DNA of 64,000 bases, taken from the NCBI GenBank assembly GCA_963766505.1, contig CAVYAL010000005.1, positions 1,488,001 to 1,552,000 of the forward strand, read 5' to 3'. Below, piece after piece: positions 35,008 through 42,933 of this stretch. The position numbers and the translations under genes are program-made. The stretch comes from DATIRA01 sp963766505 (GTDB taxonomy: Bacteria; Pseudomonadota; Gammaproteobacteria; Steroidobacterales; Steroidobacteraceae). Every line of letters begins with the position of its first letter. Positions within the stretch are counted from its first letter, which is position 1. The notes under the pieces were generated by a model that saw only the letters and a program-made list of their open reading frames with translations, ran no database searches and was not told the DNA's origin.

Positions 35008-35082
35008 TGGTCCCGGCTGGGCAGAGGTTTCGAGTCGCTCCACGTGATTCGCTTTGTCGAAACACCTGCCCAGCCGGGACCA
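35008..35082. repeat. Long inverted repeat in the convergent ybbP / unknown gene gap
   Basis: TGGTCCCGGCTGGGCAG (35008-35024) is perfectly complementary to 35066-35082. After two mismatches a further 7 bp pair (GTTTCGA, 35027-35033, with TCGAAAC, 35057-35063). The arms enclose a 23-base loop. It is the only feature in the 151-bp gap. It may be a bidirectional terminator, although no T tract flanks it, or a small repeat unit. Confidence 0.6.
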
Positions 35083-35101
35083 GTCGCCACCGGGCTGACG
35101 G

Positions 35102-35707
35102 TCACTTCGGCGGCGCGATGCTCAGCCTGACCCAGCCGGCGTCCATGCGCTCGCCGCGCCAGGTGTAGCCCTGCAACCGGATGCGGTATTCGCCCGGCCC
35201 GAGCGCTGAACTGTTGAGCGACAGGCGCAGTTCATGGTTCGAGTCGGGCGCGATCCGGTGCACGACCATCACGCGGCCGTGGCCGACCTTGTCCATCGCT
35301 ACGGAGAATGTCCGGTAGTCCGAATACGCCACCGGCAGGTAGATTTCCAGCAGCGCCGGCGGCTCGGGCCACTTCAGCACGGCGTCGGGCTCGGCCGACC
35401 AGCTTCTCGGGTTCGGCGTGATCCGGAGGGCTTCCTCGCGACTGGCTGCACGCAGCGTCAGCGTACGAACCGCCGCGTCGAGCCCGTCGGCCCGGGCCCG
35501 CTGCTGCCGCGCCGACGACCAGCTCGCGATCAGCAGCAGCAACAGCAGCGCCGCCAGCGCGGCGAGAGTCGCCGGCACGACGGCCCGCTGCCACCAGCGC
35601 AGCTCGGGAATCGCGATCGGCGGCAGGTCGCCCTGCGGACCCGGCAGCGGCAGCTCGACCTGGATCGCCGGCCGGCGGCGCCGTTTCGGGGCCTTGCCGC
35701 GGCTCAT
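35102..35707 (-). CDS. Membrane-anchored protein of unknown function in the lipid-storage operon
   Basis: 201 residues: a very basic N-terminus (GKAPKRRRRPAIQ), a proline-rich stretch, one membrane helix (VPATLAALAALLLLLLIASW, about 47-66), a coiled segment, then a beta-sandwich-like periplasmic domain (PPALLEIYLPVAYSDYRTF ... GEYRIRLQGYTWRGERMD). No family recognised. It overlaps the preceding gene by 4 bp and is the last gene of the minus-strand run starting at the wax ester synthase. Confidence 0.78.
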   Translation of the reverse strand: MSRGKAPKRRRRPAIQVELPLPGPQGDLPPIAIPELRWWQRAVVPATLAALAALLLLLLIASWSSARQQRARADGLDAAVRTLTLRAASREEALRITPNPRSWSAEPDAVLKWPEPPALLEIYLPVAYSDYRTFSVAMDKVGHGRVMVVHRIAPDSNHELRLSLNSSALGPGEYRIRLQGYTWRGERMDAGWVRLSIAPPK

Positions 35708-36456
35708 GCCATTGCTCGCCTCGCGGGGTCATCGAACTCGAACGGGTCTGGAGTCGCTGCGAACATACGCTTCATCGCCCGCATCTCGCGATCCTGGATC
35801 GCATCGAGGAACTCCCGTGAGCCTCCCATGGCTTCGAATGCGTTCAGTCCATGCTCGAGGAACTCCTGGAGCTCGCCGAATCCCGCGGCATGGGCGGGTC
35901 CCCGCGCCAGCCTGACCAGCCCACGGATGACGGGTTTGCGTACCACTCCGTCCAGGTAGCTGCCGATCTCGCCGAGCAGCTCGATCTGGCGCTCGCGATC
36001 GGCGCGTCGATCCGCCTTGCGGTAGGCCTTCGAATAGTTTTCCACGTTGATCGGACCCGCCGGCAGCGCCCTGGCGACCTCTGCATCGAGTTCCTGCGAG
36101 AGGACTTCGAGCTCGATGGCGAGCGTCAGCGACCGCAGCGCCTGTGCAGGCAGCAGCCTCTCCATGACGCGCTGGACCTTGAGCAGGTCCCGGTCCCGTG
36201 CCCGGGGGTCGCCACCCGAATAAAGCTCCTGGAAGAAGAACTCGACGGCCTTGCGGTAGCGCGGGCTCTGGTGCAGGTCTGAATGGCTGCGCAGGAGCCG
36301 CTCGGACTGCCAGCGCTGCAGTTCATCGAGCCGCGCCTGCAGCACGGGTTCGTCCGCGAACACCTCGCGCAGCGCCGCATTGCGGTTCAGCAGCCTGCCG
36401 AGTTCGCCACTGTCCTGCCGGGCATCTCTGCCGGTCTCGACGCCGAGGATCTTCAT
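35704..36456 (-). CDS. Conserved soluble helical protein of unknown function
   Basis: 250 residues, largely alpha-helical and charged, with no signal peptide. Recognisable landmarks are RYRKAVEFFFQELYSGGDPRARDRDLLKV (about 66-94) and a C-terminal ...FLDAIQDREMRAMKRMFAA. I do not know its function. It lies 7 bp after the patatin gene and overlaps the next gene by 4 bp, so it is almost surely co-expressed with lipid-body genes. Confidence 0.8.
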   Translation of the reverse strand: MKILGVETGRDARQDSGELGRLLNRNAALREVFADEPVLQARLDELQRWQSERLLRSHSDLHQSPRYRKAVEFFFQELYSGGDPRARDRDLLKVQRVMERLLPAQALRSLTLAIELEVLSQELDAEVARALPAGPINVENYSKAYRKADRRADRERQIELLGEIGSYLDGVVRKPVIRGLVRLARGPAHAAGFGELQEFLEHGLNAFEAMGGSREFLDAIQDREMRAMKRMFAATPDPFEFDDPARRAMA

Positions 36457-36463
36457 GACGCTC

Positions 36464-37702
36464 TCAGGAAGCGAGCGCCCTGAGGCCTGACTCGAGCCGG
36501 TCCAGCGCGTTGTGCAGCGTGCCCGTCAGCGGGTGCAGCCGCCGCTGCCGCTCGGCGACTGCGACGGCGAAGCTCCTCGAGCGCCGCCGCAGCAGGTCGC
36601 GCCTGAGCGTGATGCCGTGACGGGCCAGCATCGGCTCGAGTTCGTCCGCGGCGGCCAGCAGGTCGCGGCGCGTCCGCTGATAGGCGCGCTCGGCCAGCCC
36701 CTTGCGATCGGCATAGCTGAAGACGTTCTTGAAGAACATCTCCGGGTCCGTGCGGTCCGGCTCGAACAGCAGCTGGTCCGTCTCCGGGTAACGCGCCTGG
36801 TAGGTGGCCATTCCGACCTGCATCCTGGACTGGATCATGGAGCGGAAAGTCTGCGACAGCACCGTGAGCAGGCCGCCCCGGGCGAGATCGAGCCTGCCGT
36901 CGCGACGCGCGCGACCGTTCGCCGAGGCTGCGTCGAAGGCGACGATGGGGTTCATGCAGATCAGGAAATCGACGCCGCTCTCGAGCAGCACCGAGGCGTT
37001 CATGGTCCGCAGCAGCGCGCCGTCCACGTAGGTATGGCCGTCGATCTGCACCGGAGGGTACAGCCCAGGCAGCGCCGTGCTGGCCTGGATCGCGAGCGAG
37101 ATCGGGACATGGTCGTACCCCGGCTCGCCGAAGCGCACCGACTCCCCGCTGTCGATGTCCGTCGCTACGACGAACAGCCTGCTCGGCAGCCTGCGGAAGT
37201 CGTTCGTGCACCCGTAGCCCGAGAACAGGTCCGCCAGGAAGCGCTCCATCGGGCGGTTGTCGAACAGGCCGTTCGGCACGATGCGTCCGAGCGGGATGAT
37301 GGCCTCGGCCCAGCCCTTGCCGGGGTCGCTCAGGTACTGCTTCAGCAGGTCGAGCGACAGCGAGGGGACGCTGGCGATGCGCGCGAGGTACTCGCGCAGC
37401 GCCGGGCGGATGAACAGGCCCGGCTTGACCGGGAATTCGAGCGAGGCGTTGTGGATGAACACGACGCCCATGTCCGCCGTGTCGTAGCCGTTCGCGAGGC
37501 CGGCGGCCACCATCGCGCCCGAGCTGACTCCGACGTACATGTCCAGCTCGGTCAGGTCGAAGCCTTCGAATGCCTCGTCGATGGCCTGCAGCGCGCCGAT
37601 CTCGTAGAACGCACCCAGGGGCCCGCCCCCGGCGAGAGCGAGGCCGAACCGGCGCTTGCTAACCGCCGTCGTGCGCTTCCGGGCGGGCTCCAGTTTCAGC
37701 AT
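36464..37702 (-). CDS. Patatin-like phospholipase/lipase
   Basis: 412-residue serine hydrolase with a Ser-Asp dyad. The oxyanion loop GGGPLGAFYEIGAL is near residue 26. The nucleophile elbow GVSSGAM follows about 35 residues later, and the catalytic Asp is in VDGALLRTMN. No signal peptide. The position between phasin and other genes of the lipid-storage run suggests action on granule lipids (release of fatty acids), which is inference. Confidence 0.9.
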   Translation of the reverse strand: MLKLEPARKRTTAVSKRRFGLALAGGGPLGAFYEIGALQAIDEAFEGFDLTELDMYVGVSSGAMVAAGLANGYDTADMGVVFIHNASLEFPVKPGLFIRPALREYLARIASVPSLSLDLLKQYLSDPGKGWAEAIIPLGRIVPNGLFDNRPMERFLADLFSGYGCTNDFRRLPSRLFVVATDIDSGESVRFGEPGYDHVPISLAIQASTALPGLYPPVQIDGHTYVDGALLRTMNASVLLESGVDFLICMNPIVAFDAASANGRARRDGRLDLARGGLLTVLSQTFRSMIQSRMQVGMATYQARYPETDQLLFEPDRTDPEMFFKNVFSYADRKGLAERAYQRTRRDLLAAADELEPMLARHGITLRRDLLRRRSRSFAVAVAERQRRLHPLTGTLHNALDRLESGLRALAS

Positions 37703-37722
37703 GATCAGTCCCGGCCCGGCGC

Positions 37723-38304
37723 TCAGCGCGAGCGCGCGCCCCGACGCTTCGCGGGTGCCTTGCGCTTCGACTTCGCGCGTGCAGGGCTTTTCGCCTTCTT
37801 TCGCGCCGCGGTCGGGCGCGCCGCAGGCCTGGTCCTGGCGCGGCCGCGCGGCGCTGACTGGGTCAGCGCGACCACGTTCTCGTTCAGTTCCGCGACCCGC
37901 CGGGCGAGCAGCCGGATCTCGTCGGCATTCGGCACGCCGAGTTGCTGCAAAGCCCGCTGAACCCGGTTCTGGAACAGCAGTTCCAGGTTGTCCCAGGTCT
38001 CGCCCGCCTGCTCGCGTGCACTCTCGAGACGGTCCTGGACGTTGACCTGGGTGTCCTCGAAGGCATCCTGGATCATCTTCCGCGCCGCAGATCGCGAGCG
38101 GTTCAAGAGCTTGAGACCGTCGGCCACCGCGTCCTGGAATGCCGCAGGCCCCTCCTTCTGGGCCCGCGCGATCGCACCCATGCCAGCGAGCCAGATCTGC
38201 TGCACGCCCTCGATGACCACCGTCGGCGCGCTCGCGGCAGCGCCGCGCTTGCCCGTGCCTGCCTTCCTGCCTCCGGACGCCTTCTTTGTGCTGCGGGTCG
38301 CCAT
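37723..38304 (-). CDS. Phasin family granule-associated protein with basic C-terminal tail
   Basis: 193 residues. The central region (QIWLAGMGAIARAQKEGPAAFQD ... ARKMIQDAFEDTQVNVQDRLESAREQ) is the phasin/PhaF-PhaI amphipathic coiled coil that coats storage granules. The last 45 residues are a histone-like Ala/Lys/Arg/Pro tail as in PhaF, expected to bind DNA and help distribute granules at division. No PHA synthase gene is visible here; with a wax ester synthase immediately upstream, the coated granule may be neutral lipid. A good promoter lies directly ahead. Confidence 0.88.
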   Translation of the reverse strand: MATRSTKKASGGRKAGTGKRGAAASAPTVVIEGVQQIWLAGMGAIARAQKEGPAAFQDAVADGLKLLNRSRSAARKMIQDAFEDTQVNVQDRLESAREQAGETWDNLELLFQNRVQRALQQLGVPNADEIRLLARRVAELNENVVALTQSAPRGRARTRPAARPTAARKKAKSPARAKSKRKAPAKRRGARSR

Positions 38305-38360
38305 CGCCTACTCCTCGCGGCGCGCGGCCGCCGGCTCACGTTCCAGGTCTTGCACGAGGA

Positions 38361-38388
38361 ATGCTAGACCGATGCTGCACCGTGTCAA
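38361..38388 (-). promoter_or_regulatory. Sigma-70 promoter of the phasin gene
   Basis: On the minus strand TTGACA (38388-38383, all six consensus bases, overlapping the wax synthase stop codon) and TAGCAT (38366-38361) are separated by 16 bp. The start site would be about 50 bp before the phasin ATG. The 11-mer GGTCTAGCATT covering the -10 recurs upstream of the wax synthase gene. Confidence 0.6.
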
Positions 38389-39839
38389 TCCGCGCTCTTG
38401 CGGTCTCGTTCCTTGAGCGCCAGCAGCCCCACCGTGGTCGCGAGCAGCAGCCGTTCGAACTCCGGCGCAAAGTGATCCGCGATCCGGCGGGGTTCCACGG
38501 ACAACTGCTGGTCCGCGATGACGCCGAAATGAACCTTGCCCGCGTAGCTGAGCACGCTGATGCCGACGCCGATCGAGCCGCTCTGCGGCACCCAGAAATA
38601 CATCTCGGAGATCCGCTGGCCGCAGAGGTTCAGCGGGGCCTGCGGACCGGGTACGTTGGAAACTACCGTGCTGGCCTTGCGGCTGAACAGCTCGATGGCC
38701 GGTCCCTGCATTGCGTTGGGCATGGCACCCATCAATCCGAGCGTCATCAGCGACATCGCGGGTTGCAGCGAGCCCTTCAGGCTCGCCATCGTGTCGTGCA
38801 CCGTGAATACGCGTTGCAGCGGATTGCTGATTCCCAGCGGCAGCTCCACGAAGACCAGCCCGAACTTGTTGCCGAGCGTCAGCGGCTCCTCCGCCTGTCG
38901 CAGGTTGACGGGCATGGAGGCCCGCAGCACGAGGTCCCGGGTGTCGAAATCCAGCTCCCGCAGGTGGCGCCCCAGCGCGCCTGCCACAGTGGACATCAGT
39001 ACGTCGTTCACCGTGCAGCCGAGCGCCTGGCCGATGGTCCTGACCTCGTCGAGCGGGACCGGATCGGTCCAGGCGATGCGTTTCACGCCGCTCATCGGGC
39101 CGCGCAGCGGCGAGTCGGGGTCGTCGGGCATCGCGAGCGCCTTCGCCAGCTCTGCCGCCATGCCTCCCGCCCGGCCGGCAAGCTCGGCCGCGCGCAGCGG
39201 ATGAAACAGCTGGTGGACGCCTTGTTCGAGCAGGTGGGCGCCTTCGGCGAGCACGTGCTCGAGGATGTCGCCGGCCGGCAGCGCGAACTCGTCCATCCAG
39301 GGCGCGAATTCCGGCAGGTCCAGGGTTCCTCGCTTGCCCGTGCGCCGTGGGGCGGTCGACCGTGCAGCCATGGCCGGCCCGGCGTCCTGCTCCGTCATCG
39401 ACAACAGGACCCGGATCATCGCGATGCCGTCGGCGTAGCAGTGGTGAACGCGCATGATCCAGGCGCTGCCGCCGCGGTAGCGCTCGATGAGATGCAGCTG
39501 CCACATGGGTCGCCGTGGGTCGAGGGGCTTGCTGGCCAGCTCCGCTGCCAGTGCCTCGAGCTCCCGCTGGCCGGCGTCACCCGGCAGGACCGCTTGCGCC
39601 AGGTGCGCATCGAGATCCAGATCCCGGTCCTCGACCCAGGAAGCTCCCAGCGCGTCCGCCACTGGACGGTGGCGGAACCTCGGAAAACACAGAAAGCGCG
39701 ACTGGACCATCCGGCGGAAGTCCTCCGGCCGCACGGGCGTCTCGGTGGCACCGACGCCGACGATCATCATCATGTTGACCGGCCCATCCATCCTGAGCCA
39801 GGCCGTATCGATGCTCGACATCCGCTCATGTGCCTGCAT
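38385..39839 (-). CDS. Wax ester synthase/diacylglycerol acyltransferase (WS/DGAT)
   Basis: Esterifies fatty alcohols or diacylglycerol with acyl-CoA to make wax esters or triacylglycerol. The active-site motif HHCYADGIAM fits HHxxxDG. The N-terminus MSSIDTAWLRMDGPVNMMMI and later PGPQAPLNLCG and LGNKFGLVFVELPLG are family blocks. I choose the ATG at 39839 (484 aa; GGGG six bases ahead); ATGs at 39851 and 39821 are alternatives. It is divergent from a fatty acyl-CoA reductase, so both wax-ester steps are adjacent. Confidence 0.93.
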   Translation of the reverse strand: MQAHERMSSIDTAWLRMDGPVNMMMIVGVGATETPVRPEDFRRMVQSRFLCFPRFRHRPVADALGASWVEDRDLDLDAHLAQAVLPGDAGQRELEALAAELASKPLDPRRPMWQLHLIERYRGGSAWIMRVHHCYADGIAMIRVLLSMTEQDAGPAMAARSTAPRRTGKRGTLDLPEFAPWMDEFALPAGDILEHVLAEGAHLLEQGVHQLFHPLRAAELAGRAGGMAAELAKALAMPDDPDSPLRGPMSGVKRIAWTDPVPLDEVRTIGQALGCTVNDVLMSTVAGALGRHLRELDFDTRDLVLRASMPVNLRQAEEPLTLGNKFGLVFVELPLGISNPLQRVFTVHDTMASLKGSLQPAMSLMTLGLMGAMPNAMQGPAIELFSRKASTVVSNVPGPQAPLNLCGQRISEMYFWVPQSGSIGVGISVLSYAGKVHFGVIADQQLSVEPRRIADHFAPEFERLLLATTVGLLALKERDRKSAD

Positions 39840-39884
39840 CTGGATCCCCATCCCCGCTTGTCCCGGTCGCCTGCTCCCGGTATC

Positions 39885-39895
39885 AATGCTAGACC
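39885..39895 (-). promoter_or_regulatory. GGTCTAGCATT element upstream of the wax ester synthase
   Basis: The same 11 bases occur at 38370-38360 upstream of the phasin gene, where they form the -10 region. Here the element lies 46 bp before the chosen start codon. No good -35 is visible at this copy, so it may need an activator or be a regulator half-site. Confidence 0.4.
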
Positions 39896-39915
39896 AACCG
39901 CCGCTCCGAACGACA

Positions 39916-39944
39916 TTGACCTGTCCGGGCCGGCCCCCTAAGGT
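39916..39944 (+). promoter_or_regulatory. Possible promoter of the acyl-CoA reductase gene
   Basis: TTGACC (39916-39921, five of six bases) lies 17 bp ahead of TAAGGT (39939-39944, three of six). The start would be about 55 bp before the ATG at 40005. Confidence 0.4.
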
Positions 39945-40004
39945 TACGTGCAAAAGACCGATGCCTGCGGGCAGTTCCGCGGCGCGGCGCAAGGGGAGAT
40001 CTCA

Positions 40005-42002
40005 ATGAGCTATTTCGTGACCGGTGCGACCGGGTTCATCGGCCGCTTCCTGGTGCAGTCGTTGCTGCAGCGTGGCAGGAGCACGGTCTACGTGCTGGTG
40101 CGTCCCAAGTCGATGGGCAAGCTCGACGAGCTCTACGAGGCCTGGGGCAAGGACAGCCGTCGTCGTGTCGTTCCGGTCAAGGGTGACCTGGGTCTGCCGA
40201 AGCTCGGCGTGTCGAACAGCGACCTGCGCAAGCTCAAGGGTAAGGTCCGCCACCTCTATCACCTCGGCGCGGTTTACGACATCGAGGCCAGCGCCGCGGC
40301 CATGGAGAAGGCGAACATCGACGGCACGCGCAATGCGCTCGACTTCGCGCACGCGGTGAACGCCGGCTGCTTCCACCTGGTGAGCTCGATCGCGGCAGCG
40401 GGGCTGTACCGGGGCACGTTCACCGAGGACATGTTCGAGGAGGCCGAGGGCCTCGAACATCCTTACCACCGGACCAAGCACGACTCCGAGGCCCTGGTGC
40501 GGGCCAACGAGCGCGTCAAGTACCGCATCTACCGCCCGGGTATCGTGCTGGGGCACTCGCAGACGGGTTACATCGACAAGATCGACGGACCCTACTATTT
40601 CTTCAAGGCGATCCAGAGGCTGCGCGAGTCCTGGCCGCGCTGGATCCCGCTGGTCGGGATCGAGGGCGGCTACATCAACTGCGTTCCGGTGGACTTCGTC
40701 GTCGCGGCGCTGGTTCACCTGTCTCACCAGCGCGGTCTCGACGGTCGCTGCTTCCACCTGACCGACCCGAAGGTGCGCCGCATCGGTGAGACGCTGAACG
40801 TGTTCGCCCGTGCAGCGCACGCCCCGGAAACGGCCGTCCGCATCGATCCCCAGGTGTTCTCGCTCGTGCCCGAGCAGGTCTCGAAGTCGATCCAGCGTAC
40901 GCGTCCGATCCAGAACGTGTTCGACCAGGTCCTGCGGGACCTGCGCATCCCGAAGTCCGTGCTGGAGTTCATGGACTACCCGACCCGGTTCGACTCGAGC
41001 GAGACCCGCAAGCTGCTCGACAAGGCCCGCATCAGGGTCCCGGTTCTGGAGGACTATGCCTGGCGGCTGTGGGACTACTGGGAGCGGCATCTCGATCCAG
41101 ACCTCTCGATCGACCGCAGCCTCAAGGGCGCGGTCAAGGGCAAGGTCGTCGTGATCACCGGTGGATCGTCGGGCATCGGCGAGGCCGCTGCGATCCGCGT
41201 CGCGGACGCGGGCGGCAAGGCCGTGATCGTGGCCCGGGACCCCGAGAAGCTCGCCGAGGTCAAGAAGACCATCACCGCGCGCGGTGGCTTCGCGAAGACC
41301 TACTCGTGCGACATCACCGACTATGCCGCGAACGACCAGCTGGCCAAGGACATCCTGAAGGACTTCGGCCACGTGGACGTGCTGATCAACAATGCCGGGC
41401 GCTCGATCCGCCGCTCGATAAACCTGTCCTACGACCGGTTCCACGACTACGAGCGCACGATGCAGCTGAACTACTTTGCCTGCGTGCGGCTGACGCTGAA
41501 CCTGCTGCCGTCGATGACTGCCCGCAAGGACGGCCAGGTCGTGATGATCTCCTCGATCGGCGTGCTCACCAATGCGCCCAGGTTCTCCTCCTACGTGGCC
41601 TCCAAGGCCGCGCTCGAATCCTTCGCGCGCTGCGCTGCTTCGGAATTCCACGACGAGGGCGTGCACTTCACGATCATCAACATGCCGCTGGTCCGTACGC
41701 CGATGATCGCGCCGACCAAGATCTACGACGAGATGCCGACGATCATCACGCCGGAGGAGGCTGCCGACATGATCGCGGACGCGATCATCCGCAAGCCGCA
41801 GCGCATTGCCACGCGGCTCGGCGTGTTCTCGGAGATCCTGCACCTGGTGATGCCGAAGATGTCGGAGGTCGTGATGAACTCCGCCTACAGGATGTTCCCG
41901 GATTCGGCAGCAGCGCAGGGCAAGGGGGAGGGGGCCGAGCCGCGGCAGCCGACGCGCGAGGCGATGATCTTCGCCTCGCTGATGAGAGGAATACACTGGT
42001 AG
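40005..42002 (+). CDS. Bifunctional fatty acyl-CoA reductase (acyl-CoA to fatty alcohol)
   Basis: 665-residue two-domain reductase resembling the Marinobacter acyl-CoA reductase of about 660 residues. The N-terminal extended SDR domain starts SYFVTGATGFIGRFLVQSLL and contains YDIEASAAAMEKANIDGT and YRPGIVLGHSQTG. It would make the alcohol. The C-terminal classical SDR domain has VVITGGSSGIGEA, LINNAGRSIRRS and the YVASK catalytic pair. The end (PREAMIFASLMRGIHW-type) is conserved in this family. I start at MSYFVTG with GGGGAG upstream; an in-frame ATG at 39948 is less likely. Confidence 0.93.
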   Translation: MSYFVTGATGFIGRFLVQSLLQRGRSTVYVLVRPKSMGKLDELYEAWGKDSRRRVVPVKGDLGLPKLGVSNSDLRKLKGKVRHLYHLGAVYDIEASAAAMEKANIDGTRNALDFAHAVNAGCFHLVSSIAAAGLYRGTFTEDMFEEAEGLEHPYHRTKHDSEALVRANERVKYRIYRPGIVLGHSQTGYIDKIDGPYYFFKAIQRLRESWPRWIPLVGIEGGYINCVPVDFVVAALVHLSHQRGLDGRCFHLTDPKVRRIGETLNVFARAAHAPETAVRIDPQVFSLVPEQVSKSIQRTRPIQNVFDQVLRDLRIPKSVLEFMDYPTRFDSSETRKLLDKARIRVPVLEDYAWRLWDYWERHLDPDLSIDRSLKGAVKGKVVVITGGSSGIGEAAAIRVADAGGKAVIVARDPEKLAEVKKTITARGGFAKTYSCDITDYAANDQLAKDILKDFGHVDVLINNAGRSIRRSINLSYDRFHDYERTMQLNYFACVRLTLNLLPSMTARKDGQVVMISSIGVLTNAPRFSSYVASKAALESFARCAASEFHDEGVHFTIINMPLVRTPMIAPTKIYDEMPTIITPEEAADMIADAIIRKPQRIATRLGVFSEILHLVMPKMSEVVMNSAYRMFPDSAAAQGKGEGAEPRQPTREAMIFASLMRGIHW

Positions 42003-42199
42003 AGCGGACGATGCAGCGGGCCGCGCGCCAGGCGATTTCCGGCCGTGATTGGCACGAATTGCCGCTCGACCGGTGCGCGATGAAGTGAAAACATCGCGGC
42101 TGCGCAGTGGGAACCGGGACGTTGACGCCCGCACCCGCAGCATGGCCGGGGTTGGGCCACGCCAGGGTTGGCGGACTGCCAGGGAAGGAAAGAAACGCG
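42003..42199. other. Gap of 197 bp without a recognisable element
   Basis: Between the reductase stop and the next small gene I see no hairpin with T tract and no convincing promoter. A TGGCACG-AA-TTGC string at 42050 resembles a sigma-54 site, but the spacing is two bases short. Confidence 0.6.
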
Positions 42200-42403
42200 A
42201 TGACCATCTATCTGCTCGGGCTCGTGTTGTTGCTGCTCGGTGTGCTCGTGGCGGGCGTCGTTCGCAGGCGCGGTCAACGCCGTTCGACCGAGGCGCTGCT
42301 GGAGCGCGTTCGTACCCGTAGCAGCGGGGTGCCGCACGTGTCGGCCAACGTGAAGGGCGCTTCCGCGGCTGACGCCCGGCGGCCGGGCAGCGCCGCCGAC
42401 TGA
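42200..42403 (+). CDS. Small single-pass membrane protein, unknown function
   Basis: 67 residues: MTIYLLGLVLLLLGVLVAGV is a membrane helix at the very N-terminus, followed by a basic loop RRRGQRRS and a polar Ala/Ser-rich tail. A strong AAGGAAAG ribosome binding site lies 9 bp ahead, which supports translation. No family recognised. Confidence 0.65.
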   Translation: MTIYLLGLVLLLLGVLVAGVVRRRGQRRSTEALLERVRTRSSGVPHVSANVKGASAADARRPGSAAD

Positions 42404-42413
42404 GCCGGCGCGG

Positions 42414-42812
42414 CTAGGGTTCGCGGGACAGCGCGCGCAGCGCCGCGGCCGACTGTTCCCAGTGGACCCCGTCGAACGGCTCGATTTCGATCGCCTCGAT
42501 CGTCGCGCGGTCGAGGCAGCGCACGTTGACGCTGAAGCCATCCGGATTCGATCGCGGCACGTAGAAGGACTTGATGCCGCAGGATCGGCAGAAGAGGTGC
42601 TGCGCCGTCCCGGTGTTGAAAGTGTATCCGGCGAGCGCCTCGCGGCCCTGCAGCAGCCGGAACCGGCTGGCCGGCACGATCAGGTGCCAGTAGCCCGTCA
42701 TCGTGCAGATCGAGCAGTTGCACTCGTGCACCGTCAGGCGGGCGGGCGCTTCGACTTCGAAACGCACCCGGCCGCAGTGACAGCCACCCCGATGGATCGT
42801 GTGTCCGGTCAT
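42414..42812 (-). CDS. GFA family (glutathione-dependent formaldehyde-activating-like) zinc protein
   Basis: 132 residues. The metal-binding cysteines of the GFA (Mss4-like) fold are in order: GGCHCGRVRF, HECNCSICTMTG and FCRSCGIKSFY. The family name comes from S-(hydroxymethyl)glutathione synthase, but most members have no known substrate. Start chosen at MTGHTIHRGG; a longer frame to 42887 overlaps the divergent gene leader. Convergent with the small membrane protein gene. Confidence 0.9.
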   Translation of the reverse strand: MTGHTIHRGGCHCGRVRFEVEAPARLTVHECNCSICTMTGYWHLIVPASRFRLLQGREALAGYTFNTGTAQHLFCRSCGIKSFYVPRSNPDGFSVNVRCLDRATIEAIEIEPFDGVHWEQSAAALRALSREP

Positions 42813-42933
42813 CGCTGGATCTCCCGGAAGGACTTCGTGCAACGGCAGCCCGGCCGCGATGGTCGCCCTCCGGCAGACGCATCGCAAGCCTCGTCCTGGC
42901 AGCCGGCCGCCGATCAGGTACGATCACCTCGCC

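Noticed and set aside
42050..42066. Sigma-54-like string TGGCACGAATTGC
   Set aside because: The spacing between the GG and GC elements is two bases too short for a -24/-12 promoter.
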